Assembly: GCF_900176165.1 (NCBI RefSeq)
Contig: NZ_FWWU01000006.1
Span: 124,001 to 188,000, forward strand
Source of the DNA: Deinococcus hopiensis KR-140
GTDB taxonomy: Bacteria > Deinococcota > Deinococci > Deinococcales > Deinococcaceae
Length of the DNA stretch: 64,000 bases
Direction of reading: 5' to 3'
Each line of letters starts with the position of its first letter. Within the stretch, counting starts at the first letter, position 1. The translations under genes were made by a program, and so were the position numbers. Below are positions 35,815 to 47,335 of the stretch, piece after piece. Under the pieces are notes generated by a model, which made no database searches, was not told where the DNA came from, and worked only from the letters and a program-made list of their open reading frames with translations.

Positions 35815-36184
35815 GTTCGTTCCAGGGAACGGGGAACTTCCCTTCCGGCGTGACGGCAAACCACGTCGTCGCCGGATTGAGGCCGACGCTGCTCCCTGTT
35901 GCCGGGAGTGGGAGCAGCGGAGCTTTGCAGGTGGAGGCGGCGAACCACTGACCGCAGTCGTGGGCGATCTGCTGGTTCTTGGTTTTGCCTTCCAGCAGGC
36001 GGCGCAGCTTGATTCTGACGTTCCCGATTTTCGGGATGCTGATACGCCGCCCCTCATCCACTGGCCTGCCGCAGGCTGCCCAGCCGCTCCTCCCGTTGTC
36101 GCGGCACTGCTTGAACCTGACCGAAGCCCAGCGCTGGGCAGGCTTGAAGCGGGGGAATCCGGCCCGCTTCGCCCCCTTCTTCAC
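35815..36184 (-). pseudogene. TnpB (IS200/IS605-type) fragment
   Basis: The minus strand encodes AGFPRFKPAQRWASVRFKQC, ISIPKIGNVRIKLRRLLEGK and then SVGLNPATTWFAVTPEGKF. This is the middle part of a TnpB RNA-guided nuclease, from the wedge/REC side to the first RuvC motif. The first RuvC Asp (VGLDPG in the family) is Asn here, and the rest of the nuclease is missing, so it cannot cut. Start and end are lost. Confidence 0.7.
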
Positions 36185-36221
36185 ACGGCCAGGAAACGCA
36201 GGGATTGCGGTTTCTCTGTGA

Positions 36222-36300
36222 GGAGGTCACCCATTAAGCCGAGCGGACGTACAACGCTGCGCAGCAGAGGGACGGAACGGATGGTCCCCAAACCGTCCTG
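36222..36300 (-). repeat. Interspersed repeat family B, partial copy 4
   Basis: Contains GAGCGGACGTACAACGCTGCGCAGCAG and GGGACGGAACGGATGG, shown in part; the outer left end is missing. It abuts family A copy 4. Confidence 0.7.
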
Positions 36301-36302
36301 GC

Positions 36303-36430
36303 GCATTTGTCGGAATGGGGCGCTGCGCGTAAAAGGGCACCTCCCTCACGGCGCCCCATTCTCCCCCTTCGCGCGGAGGTTCGCGCGCCGGGCCCGGTCA
36401 AAAAGAAGTCCTCTTTTGGTCAAACGCTCT
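36303..36430 (-). repeat. Interspersed repeat family A, copy 4
   Basis: A minus-strand copy with TTTGTCGGAATGGGGCGC, CTCACGGCGCCCCATTCTCC and CGGGCCCGGTCAAAAAGAAG. Confidence 0.8.
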
Positions 36431-36690
36431 ATACGCCTTGCCTGTGCAGCAGGACCTGGGGTGACGACCCCTTCAGCTGGTAGAGTTCCGCCTGGCTCTG
36501 CCCCGAACGCACTTCTCGCTGGCGGCTCTGGCTCCCGGAACACTCCGGCGGCAGTCCTGATGGCAGTGGGGTCAGACCACTCCAGGGGGTGCCCGGCTGT
36601 TTGCAGTACGGCGGAGCCGCCGGCTGCTTCCAGCGTCCGAGGCCGAAGCGTTCCAGCGCGAGCAGGGCGGCAACGCGGCTCCACAAGACG

Positions 36691-37053
36691 CTACTCGCTG
36701 GCATGGTCCAGGGCACTCTCGATCAGGGCGGTCACGTGGTGGTCCAGCAGGCGGTAGTACGCGATGCGGCCCTCCTTGCGGAAGGTGACCACCCGGTGCG
36801 CCCGCAACACGCGGAGCTGGTGGCTCACGGCACTCTCGCTGAGCCCCACCACGGCAGCCAGGTCACACACGCACAGCTCACCCAGGTGAAGCGCGCTGAG
36901 CAGTTTCAGGCGGCTCGGATCGGCCACCACCTTGAGCAGCTCGCTGGCCCGGCCCACGCAGTCGGGCTCGGGCAGGGCTGCCCGGGCCCGCTCCACCGCT
37001 TCCGGGTGAACGCAGGTCACTTCACAGGTGTCGTCTTGAGAAGTGATTCTCAC
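36691..37053 (-). CDS. ArsR/SmtB-family metal sensor (CadC-like)
   Basis: A 120-residue winged-helix repressor. The key DNA helix is LSESAVSHQLRVLRAHRVV and the wing is KEGRIAYYRL. ELCVCDLA carries the Cys pair that senses Cd/Pb in CadC, and the N-terminal DTCEVTCVHPEAV supplies further Cys ligands, as in CadC's alpha3N site. I chose the GTG at 37053. The likely target is the P-type ATPase at 40142-42607, which has a fitting operator. Downstream 36431-36690 shows no supported gene. Confidence 0.88.
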   Translation of the reverse strand: MRITSQDDTCEVTCVHPEAVERARAALPEPDCVGRASELLKVVADPSRLKLLSALHLGELCVCDLAAVVGLSESAVSHQLRVLRAHRVVTFRKEGRIAYYRLLDHHVTALIESALDHASE

Positions 37054-37439
37054 GGCGCGAGTGTAGCGCGCGGCTCCCCGCACCCCTGGTGCCGCGCCTT
37101 GCTTTTGCCGCCCCTGGAGGGTGGGCACGCGAGCTCCTCAGGGGCCACGGTTCGTCCTGCTGACCCCAGCGGCCGTGGAGCCGTTGCGTTGTCTGGTGCA
37201 CAAGCGGTACCCGCAAAGTTCCAACAGAAGCGGGGATGCATTTCACTCCCTGTGGCCTCGGTCTGCCGGACTGCCCAGCGTTTCCCGAAGGGGGCTTAAC
37301 CGGGTGCGGGAACAGGCGCAGGCAGAGGTCTCCACGGCCTCCTTTGGACATGTGTACTGTCCTACTGTGGGGCGAATATGGACGGTGGCGCGTCAGGAGC
37401 GGCAACGGCCCGCTACTGCACGCTCTGCTGCACCTGGCG
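37054..37439. other. Intergenic stretch, no supported gene
   Basis: No gene is recognised. The right-hand end abuts repeat A5. Confidence 0.4.
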
Positions 37440-37562
37440 CATGTGTCAAAGTGCCGACTGCTTTTTGACCGGGCCCGGCGCGTGAACTGCAGTGCGAATG
37501 GCGCCGTGAGGGGTGGGGTGCCCTTTTACGCGGGGCGCAATGCCGACAAATGCGCGAGACCG
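37440..37562 (+). repeat. Interspersed repeat family A, copy 5
   Basis: GTGTCAAAGTGCCGACTGC, TTTTTGACCGGGCCCGGCG, GGCGCCGTGAGGGGTGGGGT and GCAATGCCGACAAATGCGCG mark a full copy. Confidence 0.8.
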
Positions 37563-37579
37563 CCCGAGTCATGGCACGC

Positions 37580-38224
37580 CGCGCCTGGAAAAACGCGGCA
37601 TGGAGTTGGATACGTTGGGTTCGACCAGTCAGGGCCAGAGCAAGATGGCCAGCCTTGGAAACCCACAGCGCGCTTGCGACAACGGGTTGCGCTTCGGCGA
37701 AAGTTCTTCAAGGAGTTCAACAGGCGCTCCACCTTGTTGCGCTCCCTATACACAGCCGCACCGAAGCAGATGTTCGGCCCCTGATCCTTGCGTCCGGGAA
37801 TCGACATACGCGTCCCACAAGCAGGTGAGTGCTTCCGGACGACCGTGTGGCCGTAGCCCTTACCGGCGAACCGGCGGCCGGAACAAATTCTCGGGCGTCC
37901 CCGTCCTGCCCGCCTACCTGCTCCTGTCACCAGCAAGGGTTGCCGCTGTTTTGACTCGTGGCGTTGCCCGCCACTCAGGACGAACGCCACCGGCTTTCCT
38001 TGCCCTTCAGCACGAAGGTAAATCTCGGTACTGAAGCCGCCCCGCGGTTGTCCATTTGCCCAACCGTTCAGGAACATCGCGCCATGGCGTACCCGTTCGG
38101 AGAACCCACACGGGGCCCCGGACGATCGGGGTTCAAGGTACGGACGTTCCGAGCCGGGGAGGGGTGGAAACAGGGATTCCAGACGCTCCCTCTGCGCATC
38201 CGAGATTTCTCCGCGCCGCAGCAC
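37580..38224 (-). pseudogene. IS5-family transposase, decayed
   Basis: Starting near MLRRGEISDAQRERLESLFPP, the minus strand shows IS5-type features: GGFSTEIYLRAEGQGKPVAF, a VLSGGQRHE stretch, the GKGY region and the conserved YRERNKVERLLNSLKNFRR with its catalytic Glu. Compared with the family, part between the N-terminus and GGFSTEI is missing, and the C-terminus runs into unrelated sequence, so it is inactive. It is flanked by repeats A5 and B5. Confidence 0.8.
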
Positions 38225-38362
38225 GAAAGGCTACTCACCGTCAAAACGCGGCACCTCTCCTTGTCAAGACGCCCGCCCATCATCCCTTCTGCTGCGCAGC
38301 GTTGCAGCTCCGCTCGGGTTGGCCTGTTACCTCCTCACGGCTCAACCGGAATCCTGATCACA
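38213..38362 (+). repeat. Interspersed repeat family B, copy 5
   Basis: Contains CTGCTGCGCAGCGTTGCAG, CCGCTCGGGTTGGCCTGTTA and CTCAACCGGAATCCTGA. The left end overlaps the start of the IS5 remnant. Confidence 0.75.
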
Positions 38363-38630
38363 CCTCCCCGGCAGCGCCCAACTTGAAGGAGTGGGCCTCA
38401 GACCCCGGTAACCCCACCGTCCCTGGCGTTGAGCTTGAGGACGTCGGCGGCGGGAAACACATCCAGCCAGCCGGCTCTCCACTCCTGGGTGGGGCCGAAC
38501 AGCAGGGCGAGCAGGACAGCCCGGGTCTGGCAAGGGCTTCACGACGACGCCCTGACCCATCGCGGTTTCCCACTTTGCTCGGGCCCCACGCGTTGCCGGG
38601 GTACCCCAGCAGCGCGTGGGGCCACCGCTG

Positions 38631-39725
38631 TCAGGGGACCCTCGGCAGACTGAGGTCGAAGTCGGCCATCACCCCGTACTGCGGCTCGCGGCGGAAGGTG
38701 ATGACGCCGCTGGACGCCCAATCGTCCTTCTGCGGCGACTTTACCAGCATGTCCACCGCAGGCCCGGACCTGGGGACGTAGCGCGCCATTACCCGGTACT
38801 TGCCGAGGGGCACGTCCGGGATCGTGTTGCCGTCCACCCGGCGCCTGAGGACCTGCCCCACGCCGCCGCCGATGAGCGGGCCGACGGGCGTGAGGGTGAC
38901 CTCCACGTCCTTGTTCTCGAAGTGGCCGCCGCGACTGCTCGGGTACACCCAGACGGTGCCGCCCCAGTATCCGTTCCCCCGCCTCCCCGAGATCAGCAGC
39001 GTGAAATTGCGGACAGCGCCCTTATCGGTGGCGAAGGCCGCGCCATTGTCCACGTCGAGGTCAAGTTCGTACGTCTCGCCGTCATACACGGTCTTGAAGC
39101 GGGCGCCCGCGCGCCACGTGCCGAGTCGGTCTCGGGGCAGCGCGATGACGAAGCGGCCCTGCGCGTCCGTCTTCCCGAGCGCATTCATGTTGTAGTGCAG
39201 CGTGTTGTCCGCCCAGACCTCCACGCCGGGAATGGGTTGCCCGGCGGGGTTCTTCACCGTGCCCTTGAGGACATAGGGCGTCGGGGTGCTGAAGTTGGCG
39301 GTTGCGGCAGGGGTACCCGCCGGGGCTGCTCCGCCCGCCCGCCTCATCGCAACCGTGCCGGGCCCGTTCAGGTCGTAGGCCCCCTGCAAGGCGCCGTTCT
39401 TAACCATGCCGACCACCTTCACCGTGCCGTTGCGGTGCTGGTATGAGAAGCTGAGGCGATTGGCGCTGGCCTTCCACTCCCCCTGGACCCGGTACGTCTT
39501 GCCGAGGGACATGACGGTCCCCGTCACCTGCGAGCCCTGCAGCTTGAACTGGGCGGTGAAGTCGATCACGTCGTCGAACTTCCCGGTCCACGTGCCGCTG
39601 ACGGTGTCGGCAGTGGCTGCGGTCCTGGGGGGAGCGCCCGCCGTGCTCTGCGCCGCGAGACTGGGCCCCCCGCACAGCACGAGCAGGGCGGTGAGAACGC
39701 CGGTTGCCCTCGTCTTCTTGTTCAT
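38631..39725 (-). CDS. Secreted protein with carboxypeptidase-regulatory-like domain
   Basis: A 364-residue exported protein. The signal peptide MNKKTRATGVLTALLVLCGG ends near SLAAQS. Residues about 40-105 (SGTWTGKFDDVIDFTAQFKLQGSQVTGTVMSLGKTYRVQGEWK) resemble a small beta-barrel lipocalin-like fold. Next comes LKGTVKNPAGQPIPGVEVWAD ... TDAQGRFVIALP, a carboxypeptidase-regulatory-like beta-sandwich found in many extracellular proteins, where it serves as a stability or binding module. GGGAGGAA precedes the ATG. No enzyme motif is seen. Confidence 0.75.
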   Translation of the reverse strand: MNKKTRATGVLTALLVLCGGPSLAAQSTAGAPPRTAATADTVSGTWTGKFDDVIDFTAQFKLQGSQVTGTVMSLGKTYRVQGEWKASANRLSFSYQHRNGTVKVVGMVKNGALQGAYDLNGPGTVAMRRAGGAAPAGTPAATANFSTPTPYVLKGTVKNPAGQPIPGVEVWADNTLHYNMNALGKTDAQGRFVIALPRDRLGTWRAGARFKTVYDGETYELDLDVDNGAAFATDKGAVRNFTLLISGRRGNGYWGGTVWVYPSSRGGHFENKDVEVTLTPVGPLIGGGVGQVLRRRVDGNTIPDVPLGKYRVMARYVPRSGPAVDMLVKSPQKDDWASSGVITFRREPQYGVMADFDLSLPRVP

Positions 39726-40141
39726 GGTGTTCCTCCCAGGGCGCCGCGCTGGACGCGTGGGCAAACTGTAGAAATCAGGCGATGGCTGGGGGATGACACC
39801 TCGGTGCCCGTGGGGAGCAGAGCGGCGGCGCCCGGTGGGTGAGCGCCCCTGGCGCGAGGTCACGGAACGCGAATGGACTGCACGAAGCGGTCAAGCCGGG
39901 TACGTCAGGCGGTGCAGGTGCCGCCTTGTGCGCGTTACACACCCCTTCCAGCCGGCGTCCGCCCGCGTCTGGTCCCCCGAATACAGCGCGCCTTCAAACC
40001 TCTTCAGCTCCGGAGGCGTGACGCCTTGGGGCAGTTCACGTCACGGCAGGCCGTACTGCAAGGAGACGTGCTCTCCATCGTTCGTCGCTGCCACCTGACG
40101 GCCGATATGGCGGTCACCGGCAAGCACGGGTACGGAACTCC
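39726..40141. other. Intergenic stretch, no supported gene
   Basis: Nothing convincing is seen in either strand over these 416 bases. Confidence 0.4.
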
Positions 40142-42607
<2,466 letters not shown>

Positions 42608-42612
42608 GCCCT

Positions 42613-42637
42613 TACTATATATGAATGACCGCTCATA
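42613..42637 (-). promoter_or_regulatory. Leaderless promoter and SmtB/CadC-type operator of the P1B ATPase
   Basis: On the minus strand TATAGT (42618-42613) ends six bases before the ATG, the TAnnnT leaderless arrangement known in Deinococcus. The dyad TATGA-8-TCATA (42620-42637) overlaps it and fits the ArsR/SmtB/CadC operator pattern, so a bound repressor would block the promoter. Confidence 0.7.
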
Positions 42638-42854
42638 CGTAGATGCAGCGGGGGGAGCCCGCGTATGGACGGCCTGCAAATCGGAGAAACAGGGAGGTGG
42701 GGCCAGGAGGGACGTGCTCGGCCTCGTCAACCGTGTCGGCGCCCCTGGGATATTCTTCCGCTCAAGGCCCAAACGTAAAATCTGAAACAGAAGGCGAGCA
42801 GCATCAGCATCCCGTCCTTCGGGCAGCTGGGCTCTGCGCCCAGACCCTTGCTCT

Positions 42855-42912
42855 GCCATACGGTTTCCGGATCATCAGCTATGAAATAACGGATGCTCCG
42901 GAATCCTTCTAA
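42855..42912 (+). repeat. Interspersed repeat family B, short copy 6
   Basis: CATACGGTTTCCGGATCATC is joined, after a deletion of the core, to ATGAAATAACGGATGC and CCGGAATCCTTCT. Only the two ends of the unit remain. It abuts repeat A6. Confidence 0.7.
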
Positions 42913-43022
42913 GCATGCCGTATGTAGAAGGGCAACCCTCACGGCGCCATTCTCGCCATACGCCTTCAAGTTCGCTCGCTGGGATCGGTCAAAAAGAAGT
43001 TCTCTCTTTGACAGCTGCGCTC
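42913..43022 (-). repeat. Interspersed repeat family A, copy 6
   Basis: AAGGGCAACCCTCACGGCGCC and CGCTGGGATCGGTCAAAAAG mark a minus-strand copy, shown in part. Confidence 0.75.
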
Positions 43023-43062
43023 AGTCAGCGTTAAATCAGAAAGTTGACTACCTTGTTGCCAG

Positions 43063-43635
43063 ATGACTCTGCCCCGCATCCTCGGCTCTGCCCTCTTCGC
43101 GCTCCTCACCGTGACTTCGTCTGCAATCGCCGGGGGTGGCCAACCTACGGCTGATCCCGCGCGCCTGCTTCGGGGCGGTCCCGGCTTCACCGTGAACTTT
43201 GCAAGCGCGAGCGCCTCGAACGCCACGTACCTCGCGTCCGCCCCGGGTGCTGGGGTTCTGGGCCTCGTCCTGTCGAGCGAGGCAACGCGCCTTGCCGAGG
43301 CCGCACAGGTCCGCCGCCTCTCGCTCCGCGCTCCACTCGATGCGGACGGGCACCTCGGTCCACGCGTGCGCCGGGCCCTGTTGACGGCTTCAAACGCGCT
43401 GGCCTCAGCCTGCCTGGGACGCTCTACGGTGAACCTGCCACGCCTCGTGGATCTCGTCGTGTCGGGCGCACGGGTCAAGCTTCCCGCAGGGACGCGCGTG
43501 ACCGTGGAGGAGGCCTTGCCCTTTGAGGTGGAGGCCCGTTCCCTCCCGGCCTCCACCTCACCGCGCGTCGTGGCCGTCGAGTTCTCGCTCGCAGGAAACC
43601 AGCCACGTTGCGCAATGCCGGCGCCCAGCCGCTGA
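43063..43635 (+). CDS. Hypothetical exported protein
   Basis: A 190-residue protein with an N-terminal signal peptide (MTLPRILGSALFALLTVTSS, cleavage near AIAGGG). The mature part is rich in Ala, Leu and Arg. No known motif is recognised. It has a moderate coding look with no homopolymer breaks. Repeats A6 and B7 flank it. Confidence 0.55.
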   Translation: MTLPRILGSALFALLTVTSSAIAGGGQPTADPARLLRGGPGFTVNFASASASNATYLASAPGAGVLGLVLSSEATRLAEAAQVRRLSLRAPLDADGHLGPRVRRALLTASNALASACLGRSTVNLPRLVDLVVSGARVKLPAGTRVTVEEALPFEVEARSLPASTSPRVVAVEFSLAGNQPRCAMPAPSR

Positions 43636-43652
43636 CCAGGGAGGCTGGGCAC

Positions 43653-43740
43653 GATACGGTTTTCGGATCATCCGTTTCATCCCCTCTGCTGCGCAGCGTT
43701 GCACGTCCGCCCGGGTCCGCCCAGGCCAAAGCGCCTTGCC
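43653..43740 (+). repeat. Interspersed repeat family B, partial copy 7
   Basis: ATACGGTTTTCGGATCATCC, CTGCTGCGCAGCGTTGCACG and CGCCCGGGTCCGCCC mark the left two thirds of the unit. The right end is missing. Confidence 0.75.
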
Positions 43741-43826
43741 GCATTTTCTTCACCGCCACTCGCGTGGCAGAGGCCCTTGCTCCGCTGCCGGGGGTCTGAG
43801 AATGAGGGTGTGGCGCGGGGCAGGCG

Positions 43827-44798
43827 TCATGAGTGTTCCCCCCGCATGAGCCCTGCGGCGGCCAGACGAACCGCACGGGCAAGGTGCGCCGCTTCCTCCC
43901 TGGGCAGTGCGGAGAGGGCAGCGGGCAACGTGCCCTCCAGATCGATGAAGACGTCCAGCTCGACTTCGTCGAGGAGAGCCTTCAGGCTGTGCGGACCCAC
44001 CTTCGACCGGGCACTCTCCAGACGGGCGCGGCCAACAAGCAAAGGTACCAGCGTCAGGAGGTCCGCAAGTGGCAGGGCACGGAGGGGGTCGAAGGCGCGA
44101 CTCCCGTCAAAGTCAGCCTCTCGCATCTCGGGGATCTTGCGCTTGGCCGCCATGGGGCGGCCAAGCGGCATGCGTCTGTCCAGCCACAGCACGTACCCCT
44201 CGGCCACGTTTTGCGTCAGCGGAGGGAGATGGTGCCGCGCGGACACGCGGCTGAGAAACCGCTCGGGCAGGGCAATCAGTTCCGCCCGCGGTCCCCGCGC
44301 CAGCACCGGCGGAAGCATAAGCCCCACCGCACCCGCGAGATCCACCCACTCGTTTAGCGCCAGCAACTCGCCGCCCTCATCGTCAGGTTGAGCGACGAGG
44401 GCGGCGAAGGGAGACCAGTGCAGGTCCGGGGCATACCATATGCCCGTTTGAATGGGTGAGAAGGCATTGACCCTCGGCACGTCGCCATGCGGATAGCCGC
44501 CGCCATACAGCTCGCCGTACAGCACCAGGTCAGCGCCGGGGAGCAGCAGCCCATTTCGCTCAAACTCCGCACGCAGGGCGCGCGCCGCTTCCTCCAGTCG
44601 GGGACGCACCAACTGCCAGCCGAAGAATGGCTCCTCCGGGTCCAGCCAGGCCTTGCGCTTGCCAACGTGGAGCATGTCACCCACACCGAAGCCGAGGACG
44701 AGTTGCGCGCCGTGAATTTTTTCAAGAGCGACGTAAGGCCCCTCGGGGGCTGTGTCCGGGAGGGCAACACCCATTTTAGGAAAGGGACGAAACCGCAC
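43827..44798 (-). CDS. RNA ligase, Rnl2-like
   Basis: A 323-residue nucleotidyltransferase. The adenylated Lys is K27 in the motif I EKIHG. Motif III lies in LVLYGELYGGGYP, motif IV in VAEGYVLW, and motif V in AAKRKIPEM. These match the Rnl2 group of ATP-dependent RNA ligases, which seal 3'-OH/5'-phosphate RNA nicks. The C-terminal 80 residues are extra and helical. No polynucleotide kinase or RtcB-type gene lies nearby. The frame starts at a GTG; ATG 44774 would leave motif I intact and is possible. Confidence 0.82.
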   Translation of the reverse strand: MRFRPFPKMGVALPDTAPEGPYVALEKIHGAQLVLGFGVGDMLHVGKRKAWLDPEEPFFGWQLVRPRLEEAARALRAEFERNGLLLPGADLVLYGELYGGGYPHGDVPRVNAFSPIQTGIWYAPDLHWSPFAALVAQPDDEGGELLALNEWVDLAGAVGLMLPPVLARGPRAELIALPERFLSRVSARHHLPPLTQNVAEGYVLWLDRRMPLGRPMAAKRKIPEMREADFDGSRAFDPLRALPLADLLTLVPLLVGRARLESARSKVGPHSLKALLDEVELDVFIDLEGTLPAALSALPREEAAHLARAVRLAAAGLMRGEHS

Positions 44799-45261
44799 GG
44801 TTACCCGTCCGAGGACGCGCGGCCTCGCCGGAGCGGCCGCGCCACCACCTGCACGTTAGCGGGCCGCTCGGAAAGGTCAGGGCCGACTTCTTGCAACCGG
44901 AGCCGACTTCCACCACGCCACCTTGGGCCAGGCGAGGTCCCTCGCTGCTCTTCTGCGGGAGAAGGCCGCCCGGTTCCCGGTGCGCGGCGGCCTTTAGCTT
45001 CTCGGTGAATTCCAACATGGGACAGGGGGATGGGGACGACACTCCTTTCGGGGACGCGTTCTCGCCCCCAGTGGTATGGCCCACCCTAATTCACCCGTCC
45101 CCACGGCGCCTATCCCTCATCTGGCGGAGGCAGGAACAAGGCCCTGCATGGGCGCAGCAGGACCAAGGCGCGCATCTGAGGGTCGGCGGCTCCCCAGGCA
45201 ACCGGTGAGCTCCAGCTTCACTGCAGGGAGGCCGCTTATCCCGCGCCGCAGTGTTGTCCCT
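44799..45261. other. Intergenic stretch upstream of the RNA ligase
   Basis: A minus-strand frame ending at 44776 and starting near 45018 (MLEFTEKLKAAAHREPGGLL) overlaps the RNA ligase start by 23 bases and has a coding look at its beginning only. It may be the remnant of a partner gene. Nothing else is seen. Confidence 0.4.
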
Positions 45262-45350
45262 CATATGGTTTGCGGGATCGTCCGCTCCCCTCCGCTCCGG
45301 TGATTCCACGCCTCTGTGCCACCATTTTTCCCGCCCACTCCGCTCTGGAC
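45262..45350 (+). repeat. Interspersed repeat family B, eroded copy 8
   Basis: CATATGGTTTGCGGGATCGTC, CTCCGCTCCGGTGATTCCACG and CCATTTTTCCCGCCC follow the unit order, shown in part. The core palindrome and right end are lost. Confidence 0.65.
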
Positions 45351-45559
45351 AGTCCTTATCCGCCCCGCGGCTTTGAGCGTGCGTCGAAAACGGACGCTGC
45401 CCCTGTGCTGGCGCGCAGCAGATTAACAACCTGCGCCGGGCTGTACCCCAGGAACTTCTCCAAGGTCCACTTGCAGGCCTTCATGATGCGGGGACTGGTG
45501 GCCCCGTCCCGTTTGCTCCGTGGAGGGCGAGGTGGGCCCCGGTCAGCGCCGACCGCCTT

Positions 45560-45595
45560 ACGCCGTAGGGAAGAAAGGCCATCTCCCTACGGCGT
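45560..45595. repeat. 12-bp inverted repeat (hairpin)
   Basis: ACGCCGTAGGGA and TCCCTACGGCGT are perfectly complementary around a 12-base loop. They lie about 65 bases beyond the GNAT gene's stop. No T-run follows, so it is not a standard terminator. Confidence 0.6.
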
Positions 45596-45658
45596 GTAGG
45601 CAAAGGGGCGAACACTGCGACCAACAAGTACCACTGCGTCCTGCCTCCACCCCCATTT

Positions 45659-46207
45659 TCAAGTCAGGAATTTGAGATCACGCCACCCAAAGCGGAGTTC
45701 GAGCAATTCACCTTCAGGAATGGCAACTCGCTTCTCACCGTCTTGCTCGCCTCCCATATGGCGGTAGAACGCACAGGTTGGATTTCCCTTCAATACCCAA
45801 AGTGCCATTGACTTAAACCCTCGGGCACGCAATTTGTCGGAAGCGGCGAGAAAAAGGGCTCGACCAAGGCCGCTTCCCTGAGCGGATCTCAGGAGGTAGA
45901 TCGCATTGATCTCGGCGTCATAAGGCTTGTCCTGTTCGGTGCTTGCTTGGAGGTGTTCGCGCATCGCGCCGGCGTTAACGAAACCCACGACCGTGTCGGC
46001 ATGACTCACAACGTAAGTGATTCGCGAGGAGTCAAGCACAAGATTCGACCACAGTTGCTCGCGCCGGAGACGCATGGTGTCATTGGTCATCCGCCCCAGA
46101 AAGCCTTCTGGGAGCAGTCCAGCGTACGTTTCCTTCCAGGACTGCACATGAACGGCGGCCAGACCTGCAGCATCCTGGGCCTGAGCAGGGCGAAGACGAA
46201 AGTCCAT
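45659..46207 (-). CDS. GNAT-family N-acetyltransferase
   Basis: A 182-residue acetyltransferase. Motif B/A is visible in YDAEINAIYLLRSAQGSGLGRALFLAASDKL, where QGSGLG binds acetyl-CoA. CAFYRHMGG is the usual motif after the core. The N-terminus (FRLRPAQAQDAAGLAAVHVQSWKETYAGLLPEGFL) is like RimI-type small-molecule or protein acetyltransferases. Start ATG 46207 is chosen since the fold begins there. Confidence 0.88.
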   Translation of the reverse strand: MDFRLRPAQAQDAAGLAAVHVQSWKETYAGLLPEGFLGRMTNDTMRLRREQLWSNLVLDSSRITYVVSHADTVVGFVNAGAMREHLQASTEQDKPYDAEINAIYLLRSAQGSGLGRALFLAASDKLRARGFKSMALWVLKGNPTCAFYRHMGGEQDGEKRVAIPEGELLELRFGWRDLKFLT

Positions 46208-46536
46208 AACAGGAACGTTAGCACCCTCAAGGCTTCGAGGCGGGTAGAAATCACGTCCCACACGTAATTACATCACTTTGCCTACACGCCCTAGAACAAG
46301 CAGAGGGGGCTCAACCTTGGGGCCGCACCACAACTGTTCCTGTCCAAGGCCGAGGTGCCGCGCCTCCACAAGACGCTTCGCGCCCTTCCAGCTCACGCCA
46401 GCAAGGAAGGGCGCCGCTATATCCCTGCTCCGTTGGAGGAGGCGAGGAGACGCGCAGATAACCCCCTGCAGGGAGGACACATCAGGTGGCCGCAACGAAG
46501 GGGCGTCTCGAGGATTGCTCTGGCGCGAGGTCTAGA
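46208..46536. other. Intergenic stretch, no supported gene
   Basis: Frames here (for example LSKAEVPRLHKTLRALPAHA on the plus strand) match no family I recognise. Confidence 0.35.
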
Positions 46537-46657
46537 GCATGTGTCGAAAAGAAGACTTCTTTTTGACCGAGCAGCGCGAGCGAACCTGAAGGCGCGTGGG
46601 GAAAAGGGCGCTCCTCACGGCGCCCTTCCACTCGCCGCGCCATCCGGACAGATGCTT
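46537..46657 (+). repeat. Interspersed repeat family A, copy 7 (inverted hairpin core)
   Basis: GCATGTGTCGAAAAGAAGAC, TTTTTGACCGAGCAGCGCGA and GCCATCCGGACAGATGC mark a plus-strand copy. The hairpin core reads GGGCGCTCCTCACGGCGCCC, the reverse of the other plus-strand copies. Confidence 0.78.
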
Positions 46658-46838
46658 TATTGCTCCGCGGCGCGCCCGCTTCCACCTCCTGATATAACTG
46701 TGATCCGCGACCACCGCAAGTCCGTACCACCCCTCGTTGGCATTGGGTGGCATTTTTCTCTCCCTGTTTGGCGCAATATGGTTGACTGCTGCCAGTTAAG
46801 AGTATGCCGGTGCCCGTCCGCCGGTTCTGGCTGCCATC

Positions 46839-47243
46839 GTGATCATCAGCCTCTTCATCACCGTATGGGGCACGGCGCGCTTCCGCTCGCGTCGCCGAGA
46901 ATTCTCCGGGGTCAGGGACAGTGCCGAAGGCAAACGGGTGCGCAAAGGCTTTATCGTGGTCAACGCCGTGCAGTGGTCCAGCATTGGCACTGCGGTCTTG
47001 CTGCTGGCTTTGACGGATCACTCGGCCTGGATCACACCCTGCGTCATCCTGATCACCGGGCTGCATTTCTTCCCGCTCGCGCAGCTGTTCCGCTACCGTG
47101 GGTACAACTTGACTGCGGCAGCACTGGTAGTGGTGGCCGTGCTCGCCATGCTGTTCGGCGATAGCCGCGGCGCTTTGCTGAGTTTGTTGGCAACGGGCAC
47201 CACCTTGTGGGCGAGTGCAGTTGCCCTGTTAAGCGTCATATAG
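46839..47243 (+). CDS. Small integral membrane protein, perhaps 5'-truncated
   Basis: 134 residues from the GTG with four hydrophobic helices (VIISLFITVWGTA; NAVQWSSIGTAVLLLALTD; ITPCVILITGLHFFPLAQL; AAALVVVAVLAMLFG then LLSLLATGTTLWASAVALLS). The in-frame sequence just before the GTG (EYAGARPPVLAA) also looks coding but has no start codon before a TAA at 46798, so the gene may have lost its first codons. I do not recognise the family. Confidence 0.6.
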   Translation: MIISLFITVWGTARFRSRRREFSGVRDSAEGKRVRKGFIVVNAVQWSSIGTAVLLLALTDHSAWITPCVILITGLHFFPLAQLFRYRGYNLTAAALVVVAVLAMLFGDSRGALLSLLATGTTLWASAVALLSVI

Positions 47244-47335
47244 GCGTCGCCTTCAGGTTGTGCGTCACCACATAGTGGGCCGTCAGGTTGGCTCTGTCAG
47301 GGGGAGCGGGCGTGGTTTTGGGCTGAGGCGTACAG

